From assembly GCF_001870465.1 (NCBI RefSeq), contig NZ_MDGK01000047.1, forward strand, positions 1-64,000: a stretch of DNA of 64,000 bases, written 5' to 3'. The notes beneath the pieces are model-generated. The model had not been told where the DNA came from. It ran no database searches and saw nothing but the letters and a program-made list of their open reading frames with translations. This stretch comes from Pseudomonas extremorientalis. Its GTDB lineage: Bacteria > Pseudomonadota > Gammaproteobacteria > Pseudomonadales > Pseudomonadaceae. This document shows positions 50,223 through 59,382 of the stretch, one piece after another (the first letter of the stretch is position 1; every line of letters starts with the position of its first letter). The position numbers and the translations under genes are program-made.

Positions 50223-50239
50223 TTGTAGTTATACTACAA
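50223..50239 (-). promoter_or_regulatory. Palindrome over the promoter of the RpiR-type gene
   Basis: TTGTAG-TTATA-CTACAA is a perfect inverted repeat of the TTGT-N-ACAA type known for HexR-like operators. On the minus strand TATAAC (50233-50228) within it can act as -10, so a bound repressor would cover it. Confidence 0.6.
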
Positions 50240-50339
50240 GAATTGCCCTTTTGCCCGTCCGACGCATCACTAAATCGCCCTGCCCCCCTTTGAATCTAAG
50301 GGCGACCGCGTTGTAGCCACAGGGGCGCCCCCGGCGTCG

Positions 50340-53213
50340 TTAAGGAAATTCTGCATTTTTCCGTAACAAATCTGCCAACCCATCGGCCTGCATCGGCCGA
50401 CTGATCAAATAGCCCTGCACTTCGTCACAATGCTCACCCCGCAGGAAATCCAGCTGCTGCTGATCTTCCACACCCTCGGCCACCACCTTCAGCGCCAGCC
50501 CGTGAGCCATGGCGATGATTGCCCGAGTGATGGCCGCGTCTTCGCGTCCCTGGCCAAGGCCGCGAATGAAGGTCTGGTCGATCTTCACGTAGTCCACGGG
50601 AATGCGCTTGAGGTAGCTGAGGGACGAATACCCGGTGCCGAAGTCATCGATGGCCAGCTTCACGCCCAGGTCACGCAGTTGCTGGAAGGTGGCGATGATG
50701 TGTTCGACGCTGTCGAGCAGTTGGCTTTCGGTCAGCTCCAGCTCGAGGTATTGCGGGTCCAGGCCGGTTTCTTCGAGCACCTGGCGCACCAGGCTGACCA
50801 GCTTGCCCTGGCGCAACTGGTGCACCGAGAGGTTGACCGATACCCGGATCGGCGCCAGCCCCTGGCGCTGCCATTCACAGGCTTGCCAGCAGGCTTCGCG
50901 GAGTATGAATTCGCCCAGCGGTACGATAAGGCCGGTCTCTTCAGCCAGGCCGATAAACTCCCCCGGCGGCACCATGCCCCACTGCGGGTGGTCCCAACGG
51001 ATCAGCGCTTCGGCAGCATTGAGCTTGCCAGTGGCCAGACACAGTTTCGGCTGATAGAACACCGTGAGCTGACGCTCTTCGATGGCCTTGCGCAGGTGGT
51101 TTTCCAGCTGCAAGCGCTCCAGGGTGCTGGCTTGCAGGCTGTCGGTGTAGAACTGGAAGTTGTTGCCGCCCAGGTGTTTGGCGTGTTGCATGGCCATGTT
51201 CGATTGGCTGACCAATGCGGAAATTTCACGCGCGTTGTCCGGCAACAGGCTGACCCCCATGGAAGCACTCACCACCAGTTCATGCCCCTCCACCGTCACC
51301 GGCACCCGCAGCTTGGCCAGCAGCCGCGTGGCGACCCGCGCCAGGCTCGACAAGTTGCCGTAGGCGTCGAACAACACGGCAAACTCATCCCCGGACAGGC
51401 GTGCAATGGTGTCGGCCTCGGGCAAGGCATTGATCAGGCGTCGCGCCATTTTTTGCAGCAACTGGTCGGCCACTTCATGGCCCAGGCTGTCATTCAACAG
51501 CTTGAAGCGATCGAGGTTGATGTGCAGCAGCGCCAGGCTACGCCCACCCTGGCGGACACGCTGGTGCGCCTCGCGCAAGCGTTCGCGAAACAGCGAGCGA
51601 TTGGCCAGGCCGGTCAGTTCGTCGTAGTGGGTGAGGTAGCGCATACGCTCTTCGGACTCACGCCGCGCCGAGAGATCGGCGAAGAAGCCTACGATATGGT
51701 TGACTTTTCCTCGAACATCCCGCACTACGTTCAACTGCAGCCACTGCGGGTAAAGCTCACCGTTCTTGCGGGTCTCCACCAATTCGCCCTGCCACGTGCC
51801 GTGGCTGAGCAACGCCTGGCGGATCACCGGGAAATGGCGGCGGGCGTCACGACTGCTGGGCAACTCCACTACATTGCGGCCAATCATGTCATCGGTTTCG
51901 AACCCCGTAACGCGGCTGAAAGCCTGGTTGACGGCGATCAGCTTGTAGTCCGGATCAAGGATCACAATGCCTTCGCTGGCGGCTTCAAATACGGTCGAGG
52001 CCAACCGCTGCTGTTCCTCCAGGGCCTTGCCGGCGCTGATATCGCGGCGCGTACCGAGCATGCGCGTGACCCGGCCGCTGGGCGCACGCTCCACGGCGCG
52101 GCCACGGTCTTCGATCCACACCCAGTGCCCGTCGCCATGGCGCACGCGGTATTCCACCTGATAGTCCTCGCTGCGGCCCTTGAGGTGTTCCACCAGGGCA
52201 CGCTTGAGCAGCGGCAGGTCGTCGGGGTGCAGGCGCGGCTTGAGGTGGCTGAGCATTGCCGTGACGTACTCCGGCTCCAGGCCGAACAGCTCCTTGAGCT
52301 GGGTGTGATGGACCTCATCGGTTTGCAGGTTCCAGTCCCACAGGCCCAGTTCACTGGCTTGCAGCGCCATGGCCAGGCGTGCTTCGCTTTTATTCAAGGC
52401 CAGGCTGGCGGCGTCCAGTTCCTGGCTGCGCTGTGCGACGCGGTCTTGCAGGCCGATCTGGGCTTCGCGCAACTCCTGTTCGACCTGACGGCGCTGCTCG
52501 ACTTCACGCACCAGGTCCTGATTGAGTTGCTCGCTGCGCTGCTGCGCCTGTTGCAGGTGTTCGATCAGCGCCTGGTTCTGGAAGCGGCGCAACAGCCCGC
52601 GCTGGATCAGGCGATTGACCTGCCACGCCACCAGGCTCAAGGACGCCAGCAGGATCAGGCCAAGTACACCCCAACCACGCTGCTGCGGGTCGCCGCTCCA
52701 GAACAGGTAGAAGATGGACGGCACCAGGCACGGCAAGGCAAAGGACAGGAACGCCGGCAGGCTCACGGCGTACGCCACGCTGGCCGACAAGGTCGCCGCG
52801 CCGATCAGGCCGAATACCCAGGCCTGCTGCATGAAGCTGTCACCCGGCACCAGGGCGATGGCGGCCGTTGCCAGAGTCAGGCCACTGACCGCCGAGCCGA
52901 GCAGGAACATGCGCTGCCACACCGGCTGGGCCTGGCGGCTGGGCATCGCCGAGTCGAACGCGGCCACCTGGATCACGCGCATTGCCACCAGGGCCAGCAG
53001 CCAGACCAACCAGATGCTGTCCAACAGGTATTGCTGGGGGTTCCACAGTAGCCAGGCGCAGACCAGGCCATTGACCAACATCAACAGGGTCGGCAGCAGT
53101 GAGCCTTGATACAGCAGGCGTGTGCGCTCGACCGCCATCTCCGTGGCGTAGTGTTTACGGATAACCTGCGCGGGGGCCGCCGAGGGGCCAAGCAGGTCGG
53201 TGCTAAGGGTCAT
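50340..53213 (-). CDS. PAS-GGDEF-EAL cyclic-di-GMP protein with membrane N-terminus
   Basis: The 957-residue protein has an N-terminal region of about six membrane segments (residues 25-190), a short coiled coil (about 200-270), two PAS/PAC domains (about 275-400 and 405-520), a GGDEF domain (530-690) with the variant motif RLSGDEFAVLF near 610, and an EAL domain (700-950). The EAL domain has the catalytic set: AEALIRWDHPQ, VSVNLS, LELTES, IDDFGTGYSS and AEGVED. It is therefore probably a phosphodiesterase whose SGDEF domain may be regulatory or active. ATG 53213 is chosen over an upstream start. It is divergent from uvrD. Confidence 0.9.
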   Translation of the reverse strand: MTLSTDLLGPSAAPAQVIRKHYATEMAVERTRLLYQGSLLPTLLMLVNGLVCAWLLWNPQQYLLDSIWLVWLLALVAMRVIQVAAFDSAMPSRQAQPVWQRMFLLGSAVSGLTLATAAIALVPGDSFMQQAWVFGLIGAATLSASVAYAVSLPAFLSFALPCLVPSIFYLFWSGDPQQRGWGVLGLILLASLSLVAWQVNRLIQRGLLRRFQNQALIEHLQQAQQRSEQLNQDLVREVEQRRQVEQELREAQIGLQDRVAQRSQELDAASLALNKSEARLAMALQASELGLWDWNLQTDEVHHTQLKELFGLEPEYVTAMLSHLKPRLHPDDLPLLKRALVEHLKGRSEDYQVEYRVRHGDGHWVWIEDRGRAVERAPSGRVTRMLGTRRDISAGKALEEQQRLASTVFEAASEGIVILDPDYKLIAVNQAFSRVTGFETDDMIGRNVVELPSSRDARRHFPVIRQALLSHGTWQGELVETRKNGELYPQWLQLNVVRDVRGKVNHIVGFFADLSARRESEERMRYLTHYDELTGLANRSLFRERLREAHQRVRQGGRSLALLHINLDRFKLLNDSLGHEVADQLLQKMARRLINALPEADTIARLSGDEFAVLFDAYGNLSSLARVATRLLAKLRVPVTVEGHELVVSASMGVSLLPDNAREISALVSQSNMAMQHAKHLGGNNFQFYTDSLQASTLERLQLENHLRKAIEERQLTVFYQPKLCLATGKLNAAEALIRWDHPQWGMVPPGEFIGLAEETGLIVPLGEFILREACWQACEWQRQGLAPIRVSVNLSVHQLRQGKLVSLVRQVLEETGLDPQYLELELTESQLLDSVEHIIATFQQLRDLGVKLAIDDFGTGYSSLSYLKRIPVDYVKIDQTFIRGLGQGREDAAITRAIIAMAHGLALKVVAEGVEDQQQLDFLRGEHCDEVQGYLISRPMQADGLADLLRKNAEFP

Positions 53214-53460
53214 AGGCAGTGTTCTTATAATGGTGAGCCCGAAACGTCGACGGAGCATACACAAGCAAGCGCTTGGGCCAAACTGCTCCATGTCATAAAA
53301 ACTGCGCGGTCATGCAGCGCAAACTTCCGGGCCAGACGGCTTGAGCGAGACGCTGCGCGGGCTGCGACCATCGACCGACCGGTCATCACCCCGAAGGTTT
53401 TCCGTCGACCAGCCGGCATTGGCATTTGCCCCACTTCCCCGGGGGCCATAGAATGCGCCG

Positions 53461-55644
53461 ATGCGCGATGATCTCTCCCTTTTGCTGAACTCCCTCAACG
53501 ATGCCCAACGCCAGGCTGTAGCGGCCCCCGTTGGCCGTCAGTTGGTCCTGGCCGGTGCTGGCTCCGGTAAAACCCGAGTGCTGGTGCACCGTATCGCCTG
53601 GTTGATCCAGGTCGAGAACGCGTCCCCGCATTCCATCCTGTCGGTGACCTTCACCAACAAGGCCGCTGCCGAGATGCGCCACCGCATCGAACAGCTGATG
53701 GGCATCAGCCCGGCCGGCATGTGGGTGGGCACCTTCCACGGCCTGGCGCACCGCTTGCTGCGGGCGCACTGGCAGGAAGCGGGCCTGGCCCAGACCTTCC
53801 AGATTCTGGACAGCGATGACCAGCAACGCCTGGTCAAGCGGGTGATCCGCGAGCTGGGCCTCGACGAACAACGCTGGCCGGCGCGCCAGGCGCAATGGTT
53901 CATCAATGGCCAGAAAGACGAAGGCCTGCGCCCGCAACATATCCAGGCCAGCGGCGATCTGTTCCTGGCCACCATGCGCAGCATCTATGAAGCCTATGAG
54001 GCCGCCTGCGTGCGCGCCGGGGTTATCGACTTTTCCGAGCTGCTGCTGCGCGCCCTCGACCTGTGGCGCGATAACCCAGGCCTGCTGGCGCATTACCAGA
54101 AACGCTTCCGCCATATCCTGGTGGACGAGTTTCAGGATACCAACGCCGTGCAGTACGCCTGGCTGCGCCTGCTGGCCAAAGGTGGCGACAGCCTGATGGT
54201 GGTGGGCGACGACGATCAGTCGATCTACGGCTGGCGTGGCGCGAAAATCGAGAACATCTACCAGTATTCCGAAGACTTCCCGGACGCGGTCACCATCCGC
54301 CTGGAGCAGAACTATCGCTCCACCGCCGGGATCCTCAAGGCGGCCAACGCCTTGATCGCCAACAACACCGGGCGCCTGGGCAAAGAACTGTGGACCGACG
54401 GCGGCGAAGGCGAAGCGATCAACCTGTACGCCGCTTTCAACGAACACGATGAAGCGCGCTACGTGGTGGAAACCATCGAAAGTGCGCTGAAAACCGGCCT
54501 GGCGCGCAGCGATATCGCCATTCTGTACCGTTCCAACGCCCAATCGCGGGTGTTGGAAGAAGCCTTGCTGCGCGAACGCATCCCGTACCGCATCTATGGC
54601 GGCCAACGCTTCTTCGAACGGGCGGAAATCAAGAACGCCATGGCCTACCTGCGCTTGCTGGAAGGCCGTGGCAACGATGCAGCGCTGGAACGGGTGATCA
54701 ATATCCCGGCCCGTGGCATCGGTGAAAAAACCGTCGAAGCCATTCGCGACCACGCCCGCCACGCCGATGTGTCGATGTGGGAAGCCATGCGCCTGCTCAT
54801 CGCCAACAAGGGCCTGACTGGTCGTGCGGCGGGTGCGCTGGGTGTGTTTGTCGAGCTGATCGAGAACCTGGCGGCCAAGTGCGCGGAAATGCCCCTGCAT
54901 TTGATGACCCAGACCGTGATCGAGCAATCCGGGCTGATCGCCTACCATGAGGCGGAAAAAGGCGAGAAAGGCCAGGCCCGGGTAGAAAACCTTGAGGAAC
55001 TGGTCAGCGCCGCCCGTGCGTTCGAAAATACCGAGGAAGACGAAGAGCTGACACCGCTGGCCGCGTTCCTCGGCCATGCTTCGCTGGAAGCCGGCGATAC
55101 CCAGGCCGACGAGCATGAAGACAGCATCCAGCTGATGACCTTGCACAGCGCCAAGGGCCTGGAGTTCCCTTACGTGTTCCTGGTGGGCATGGAGGAAGGC
55201 CTGTTCCCGCACAAGATGAGCCTGGAAGAGCCTGGTCGCCTTGAGGAGGAACGCCGCCTGGCCTACGTGGGCATCACCCGGGCGATGCAGAACCTGGTGA
55301 TGACCTACGCCGAGACCCGACGCCTGTACGGCAGCGAGACCTACAACAAGGTGTCGCGCTTCGTACGTGAAGTACCGAAGGGTCTGATCCAGGAAGTGCG
55401 CCTGTCCAACAGCGTGAGCCGCCCGTTCGGCGGGGGCCAGCAGCAGAACTCCAGCAGCATGTTTGCGGGCTCGGAGATTCCGCAGACCCAGTTCAGCCTG
55501 GGCCAGCAGGTCAGGCATTCGGTGTTCGGCGAAGGGGTGATCCTCAACTTCGAGGGTGCCGGTGCCCAGGCGCGGGTGCAGGTGAATTTCGCCGAAGGCA
55601 GCAAGTGGCTGATGATGGGTTACGCGAAGCTCGAAGCCGTTTGA
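53461..55644 (+). CDS. uvrD: DNA helicase II
   Basis: UvrD unwinds DNA in nucleotide-excision and mismatch repair. The 727-residue SF1 helicase has Walker A AGAGSGKTRVLVHRI near residue 30, motif Ib/II VDEFQDTNAVQYAW, motif III VVGDDDQSIYGWRGA, motif IV LEQNYRST, motif V LMTLHSAKGLEFPYVFLVGM and VI AYVGITRAM. A C-terminal Tudor-like segment (VRHSVFGEGVILNFEG) ends the protein. Start ATG 53461 gives the standard N-terminus MRDDLSLLLNSLNDAQRQAV. Confidence 0.97.
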   Translation: MRDDLSLLLNSLNDAQRQAVAAPVGRQLVLAGAGSGKTRVLVHRIAWLIQVENASPHSILSVTFTNKAAAEMRHRIEQLMGISPAGMWVGTFHGLAHRLLRAHWQEAGLAQTFQILDSDDQQRLVKRVIRELGLDEQRWPARQAQWFINGQKDEGLRPQHIQASGDLFLATMRSIYEAYEAACVRAGVIDFSELLLRALDLWRDNPGLLAHYQKRFRHILVDEFQDTNAVQYAWLRLLAKGGDSLMVVGDDDQSIYGWRGAKIENIYQYSEDFPDAVTIRLEQNYRSTAGILKAANALIANNTGRLGKELWTDGGEGEAINLYAAFNEHDEARYVVETIESALKTGLARSDIAILYRSNAQSRVLEEALLRERIPYRIYGGQRFFERAEIKNAMAYLRLLEGRGNDAALERVINIPARGIGEKTVEAIRDHARHADVSMWEAMRLLIANKGLTGRAAGALGVFVELIENLAAKCAEMPLHLMTQTVIEQSGLIAYHEAEKGEKGQARVENLEELVSAARAFENTEEDEELTPLAAFLGHASLEAGDTQADEHEDSIQLMTLHSAKGLEFPYVFLVGMEEGLFPHKMSLEEPGRLEEERRLAYVGITRAMQNLVMTYAETRRLYGSETYNKVSRFVREVPKGLIQEVRLSNSVSRPFGGGQQQNSSSMFAGSEIPQTQFSLGQQVRHSVFGEGVILNFEGAGAQARVQVNFAEGSKWLMMGYAKLEAV

Positions 55645-55667
55645 AACATTTGCCTACATGAAGGTTC

Positions 55668-55702
55668 TTGGCCCACCCTTGTTTTTAACAAGTGCGGGCC
55701 AA
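55668..55702 (+). terminator. Hairpin after uvrD
   Basis: TTGGCCC pairs with GGGCCAA, and CTTGTT with AACAAG inside, in an imperfect stem 24 bp after the uvrD stop. There is no following T-run, so its strength as a terminator is uncertain. Confidence 0.5.
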
Positions 55703-55833
55703 TATCTGTAATAAGTCCTACAGACCGTTCTGAATCGATCCTACGCAAAAGCCCGAAACATTATGCCGCTAGCCACTGTCACCACACCTGTGCAACATGG
55801 CGCGCGTGCAATCCACAAATGGGAATTCCCTTT

Positions 55834-56703
55834 ATGAAACGTTTTCTTAGCATCGCCATGGCGTTGTGCATCGGCCTGACGATGAGCCTCGACGCCAACG
55901 CCAAACGCTTCGGTGGCGGCAAAAGCTCAGGCGCAGCACCAACTCACCAGACCAGCCAAATGGCTCCATCCGCCGGTGCCGGCGGTGCTGCGGCCACCGC
56001 AGGCGCCGCCGGTGCTGCAGGCGCTGCCGCCAAGGCCGGCGGTGCTTCGCGCTGGTTGGGCCCTCTTGCCGGCATCGCCGCCGGTGGCCTGCTCGCCTCC
56101 ATGTTCATGGGCGGCGGCTTCCAGGGTATGCAGATCTTCGACATCCTGATCATGGCGGTCATCGCCTTCCTGGTCTTCCGCTTTATCGCCGCTCGTCGCC
56201 GCAAGCAGCAGGAGCACCTGGCTCCAGCCGGCGCGCCAATGCAGCGTGAAGTGTTCGAGCAAAAACCAGCCATGGGTTCGATCTTCGGTGGTTCGGCAGC
56301 ACCTGCCGCGGCCCGCCCGGTGATCAATGCACCGGCCTGGTTCAACGAAGAACGTTTCGTCGAGGCGGCTCGCAGCCACTTCCAGTCCCTGCAGCAGCAC
56401 TGGGACGCCAATGAAATGGACAAGATCGCCGAGTTCGTGACCCCGCAACTGCTGGAGTTCCTCAAGCGCGAACGCGCCGAGATTGGCGATGCATTCCAGT
56501 CGACTTACATCGACGACCTGCGCGTGCAGCTGGACGGTGTGGATGATCGCGCCGACAAGACCATCGCCACCCTGACCTTCAGCGGTGTGTCGAAGACCTC
56601 GCGTTTCGACCAGGGCGAAGTGTTCAGCGAAAGCTGGAACATGGAACGTGCACAGGGCGACAACCAGCCATGGCTGGTCGCCGGTATCCGCCAGAACGGC
56701 TGA
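55834..56703 (+). CDS. Tim44-like domain membrane protein
   Basis: The 289-residue protein has a signal or anchor segment (MKRFLSIAMALCIGLTMSLD), an Ala/Gly-rich low-complexity stretch (residues 40-70), a membrane segment (IFDILIMAVIAFLVFRFIAA, about 105-125), and a C-terminal Tim44-like domain (FNEERFVEAARSHFQSLQQH and IDDLRVQLDGVDDRADKTIA). The bacterial relatives are of unknown function, possibly in membrane-protein handling. ATG 55834 is preferred to an earlier one because of the signal. A strong terminator follows. Confidence 0.87.
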   Translation: MKRFLSIAMALCIGLTMSLDANAKRFGGGKSSGAAPTHQTSQMAPSAGAGGAAATAGAAGAAGAAAKAGGASRWLGPLAGIAAGGLLASMFMGGGFQGMQIFDILIMAVIAFLVFRFIAARRRKQQEHLAPAGAPMQREVFEQKPAMGSIFGGSAAPAAARPVINAPAWFNEERFVEAARSHFQSLQQHWDANEMDKIAEFVTPQLLEFLKRERAEIGDAFQSTYIDDLRVQLDGVDDRADKTIATLTFSGVSKTSRFDQGEVFSESWNMERAQGDNQPWLVAGIRQNG

Positions 56704-56730
56704 TCCCTGCACGCTTGGTAAACAGATACA

Positions 56731-56757
56731 AAAAACCCCGGACCTGTCCGGGGTTTT
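56731..56757 (+). terminator. Terminator after the Tim44-like gene
   Basis: AAAACCCCGGAC and GTCCGGGGTTTT form a strong stem with a 2-nt loop ending in TTTT. The flanking A's and T's make it work in either direction. Confidence 0.9.
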
Positions 56758-56838
56758 CTATTTCACGGTTGCACTTATAGCGAGCTACTGTATAAAACGC
56801 CCCTATAAACCGCGCCATCTAGCAAGAGGATCCCGGCC

Positions 56839-57246
56839 GTGGAAGAAATCATCGAACAATTGCGTGAAGCCAACGAACCGGTCCCGGTTCCCTTGGAGCT
56901 GCCTGACGAAGACCAACTGGTGGAGATCGAGGAACAACTGTTCATCGACATCCCGTTTGTCTTCCGTGAATTCCTGCTGACCGTCAGCGACGTGGTGTAC
57001 GGCAGCCTGGAGCCGGTGACCGTCACCGACCCGCAGTCCCACACCTACCTGCCGGACGTGGCCGCCAACGCCTGGGATGCCGGTGTCGACCGCAGCCTGA
57101 TCCCGATCTGCCAGGACGGCGACGACTACTACTGCGTCGAAGAAGACGGCACCGTGGTGCTGTGGTCCGGCGAAGAAGAAATCGTCACCGAAGAAACCTG
57201 GGAATCGGTGTGGCACTGGGCGCGGGACGTCTGGCTGGAAAGCTGA
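56839..57246 (+). CDS. SMI1/KNR4-family protein
   Basis: The 135-residue acidic protein starts at GTG 56839. It fits the SMI1/KNR4 (SUKH) fold: an early IEEQLFIDIPFVFREFLLTV segment, a central YLPDVAANAWDAGVDRSLIP, ICQDGDDYYCVEEDGTVVLW, and a final TWESVWHWARDVWLES. SUKH proteins are often immunity proteins of polymorphic toxins, but this one stands among core genes, with no toxin beside it, so its role is open. Confidence 0.85.
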   Translation: MEEIIEQLREANEPVPVPLELPDEDQLVEIEEQLFIDIPFVFREFLLTVSDVVYGSLEPVTVTDPQSHTYLPDVAANAWDAGVDRSLIPICQDGDDYYCVEEDGTVVLWSGEEEIVTEETWESVWHWARDVWLES

Positions 57247-57269
57247 CAAAGCTCTCTGGCTAACCGGGC

Positions 57270-57322
57270 TTGCTGTGGCGAGCGGACTTGCCCCGCGTCG
57301 GGCTGCGAAGCAGCCCTCCCAA
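57270..57322. repeat. Second-type REP-like element
   Basis: CTGTGGCGAGCGGACTTGCC followed by CCGCGTCGGGCTGCGAAGCA and GCCC is a different P. fluorescens REP family from the TGTGGGAGGGGG type. It lies in an 81-bp convergent gap. Confidence 0.6.
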
Positions 57323-57327
57323 GCCCC

Positions 57328-59091
57328 TCAATGCTCCGGCGTATCCTTATGGTTATCCAGCGTCTCCAACAAGGCGACCTGCATCCGCGTATGCACGCGG
57401 ATGAACCACCGCCAGAGCACCGCCGCCACCGCAGCCGTGACCACGGCAATCAGCACCAGCAACTTGTTGGTCGGCAAAATACTGGCCGACAAGGCTGCCA
57501 AGAGCAGGAAGATCACCAGCAACGAGAGGATCGGGATCAGTTCTGCGATCACCCTCCGCACCCGCTGGGTATGCCGCCCGGCCATTTCTGGCTTCACGCT
57601 CATCTCCGCCAGCAGCATCGACAGCGCCTTGAGCTTGCGATACGCGGCAATCAAGAATGGCAGCGACAACAGCAACGCCCCGCCCCAGATCAACGCCTTC
57701 TGCCAGCTTGGATCGCCGATCCAGCCTTCCAGATACTCACCGATGCGCGCCGCGAAAAAGCTGCCGGCAAAGAAGATCGCGATTACCAGCGCCAGGTTGA
57801 CCCCGACTTGCAGAATGATCTTTCGGATCATCGAAGCGAGCATCGCACCCTCGCCTTGGGGCTGAATGCTGCGCAACCATTCGCCGTACATGCCAAAAAC
57901 CCGGCTCAACCGCTTGGGCATGACCGCGGCGATCTTCAAGGACAGTGGATCGGCGCCGCGAATCAGGTACGGCGTGAGCAGTGTGGTGATGGCCGAAACC
58001 GCTACCGCGACGGGGTAGAGGAAATCACTGGTCACCTGCAGCGTCATCCCCAGCGCCGCGATGATGAAGGAAAACTCGCCAATCTGTGACAGCCCCATGC
58101 CCACGCGCAGTGAGGTACGGCCATCGTTGCCGGCGATAAACGCGCCCAGGCCGCAGGACAGCATCTTGCCCAACACCACGGCCACGGTGATCACCGCAAT
58201 CGGCCAGGCGTATTGCAGCAGGATCTGCGGGTCGATCATCAAGCCAATGGCCACAAAGAAGATGGCGCTGAACATGTCGCGAACCGGCTCGATCAGGCGC
58301 TCGATCTTAATCAACTGCCGGGATTCGGCCATGATTGCGCCGATCAGAAACGCGCCCAGCACCATGCTGTATTCCAGCTTGACCACCAGCAGGCAGAAAC
58401 CGAAACACAGGCCCAGTACGGTGATCAGCAACATCTCGTTGCTTTCGAACTTGGCCACATACGCCAGCAAGCGCGGCACCAGCAAAATGCCGATGACCAG
58501 CGCGACAATCATGAACAGCGAGAGCTTGCCGACGGTGGAGAACACTTCGCCGGAGCTGACCGTACCGCTGACGGCGATGCTCGACAGCAAGGCGATGATG
58601 CCAATGCCGAGGATGTCCTCGACGATCAGCACGCCGAAAATCAATTGGGCAAAACGCTGGTTCTTCATCTTCAGGTCATTGAGCGCCTTGACGATGATGG
58701 TGGTCGAAGAAATCGCCAGGATCGCGCCGAGGAACAGTGAGTCCATGATGTTCCAGTCGAACCAGCGGCCGATTTCGTAGCCGATCCAGATCATCAGGAT
58801 GATTTCCAGGAAGGCCGCGATAAACGCCGTGGCGCCGACCTTGAACAACTTGCGCAGGCTGAACTCCAGGCCCAGGCAGAACATCAGGAAGATCACCCCG
58901 AGCTCGGCGAGGGTCTTGATGGTGTCTTCGTCGTGGATCAGGCCGAACGGCGGGGTGTGGGGGCCGATGATGAACCCGGCGACGATGTAGCCCAGCACCA
59001 CCGGCTGCTTGAGGCGGTGAAACAGGATGGTGACAACCCCTGCCACCAGCATGATCACGGCCAAGTCCTGGATAAAGCTGATGGCGTGCAT
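57328..59091 (-). CDS. Kef/CPA2-type cation:proton antiporter
   Basis: The 587-residue protein has about 12 membrane segments of the Na+/H+ exchanger (CPA2) fold: GYIVAGFIIGPHTPPFG, FLMFCLGLEFSLRKLFKVGA, IIALLSSIAVSGTVSSG and the conserved MVLGAFLIGAIMAES. After the exchanger domain (about residue 400) come about four further membrane segments instead of the RCK/TrkA-N domain found in KefB/C or YbaL. ATG 59091 (MHAISFIQDLAVIML) is used. The cation is not evident; K+ or Na+ are possible. In PAO1 a similar gene lies near pdxY. Confidence 0.85.
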   Translation of the reverse strand: MHAISFIQDLAVIMLVAGVVTILFHRLKQPVVLGYIVAGFIIGPHTPPFGLIHDEDTIKTLAELGVIFLMFCLGLEFSLRKLFKVGATAFIAAFLEIILMIWIGYEIGRWFDWNIMDSLFLGAILAISSTTIIVKALNDLKMKNQRFAQLIFGVLIVEDILGIGIIALLSSIAVSGTVSSGEVFSTVGKLSLFMIVALVIGILLVPRLLAYVAKFESNEMLLITVLGLCFGFCLLVVKLEYSMVLGAFLIGAIMAESRQLIKIERLIEPVRDMFSAIFFVAIGLMIDPQILLQYAWPIAVITVAVVLGKMLSCGLGAFIAGNDGRTSLRVGMGLSQIGEFSFIIAALGMTLQVTSDFLYPVAVAVSAITTLLTPYLIRGADPLSLKIAAVMPKRLSRVFGMYGEWLRSIQPQGEGAMLASMIRKIILQVGVNLALVIAIFFAGSFFAARIGEYLEGWIGDPSWQKALIWGGALLLSLPFLIAAYRKLKALSMLLAEMSVKPEMAGRHTQRVRRVIAELIPILSLLVIFLLLAALSASILPTNKLLVLIAVVTAAVAAVLWRWFIRVHTRMQVALLETLDNHKDTPEH

Positions 59092-59382
59092 GGCGAGGGG
59101 CTCCTTGAGGGTACTGGCGCTTTTCCCACTTCCGCGCGCGCCTTTGAAATGTCGCAAAGTGCGGAAGGAAAAGTCTGCCTTGATCGTAAGAAATGCCCTG
59201 AGATGGGCTTTTGAAGGTTAACACCGCGACTTCCGCCGGAAAGCCGGTGCAATATATGGAAACAGATCGGTTCGCGCGTGACGGCTAGCCGCCCACCGGC
59301 GTCCCGTTATGGATGGCCCTGCAAAGATTCCAGCACCCGCAGAGGTGCCCCCCAACCAATGCCTACAACCCGTGAGTGTGCT

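Noticed and set aside
50430..53051. An 873-codon frame on the plus strand opposite the GGDEF-EAL gene
   Set aside because: Shadow of a long GC-rich gene; no domain is recognisable and composition is skewed to Gln/His/Ala.
53280..53330. A Pho-box-like TGTCAT...GGTCAT pair between the GGDEF-EAL gene and uvrD
   Set aside because: Half-sites are not 4 nt apart and no -10 lies 10 nt downstream, unlike the three accepted Pho boxes.
53386..55518. A 710-codon frame on the minus strand opposite uvrD
   Set aside because: uvrD carries all helicase motifs; the antisense frame has none and no ribosome site.
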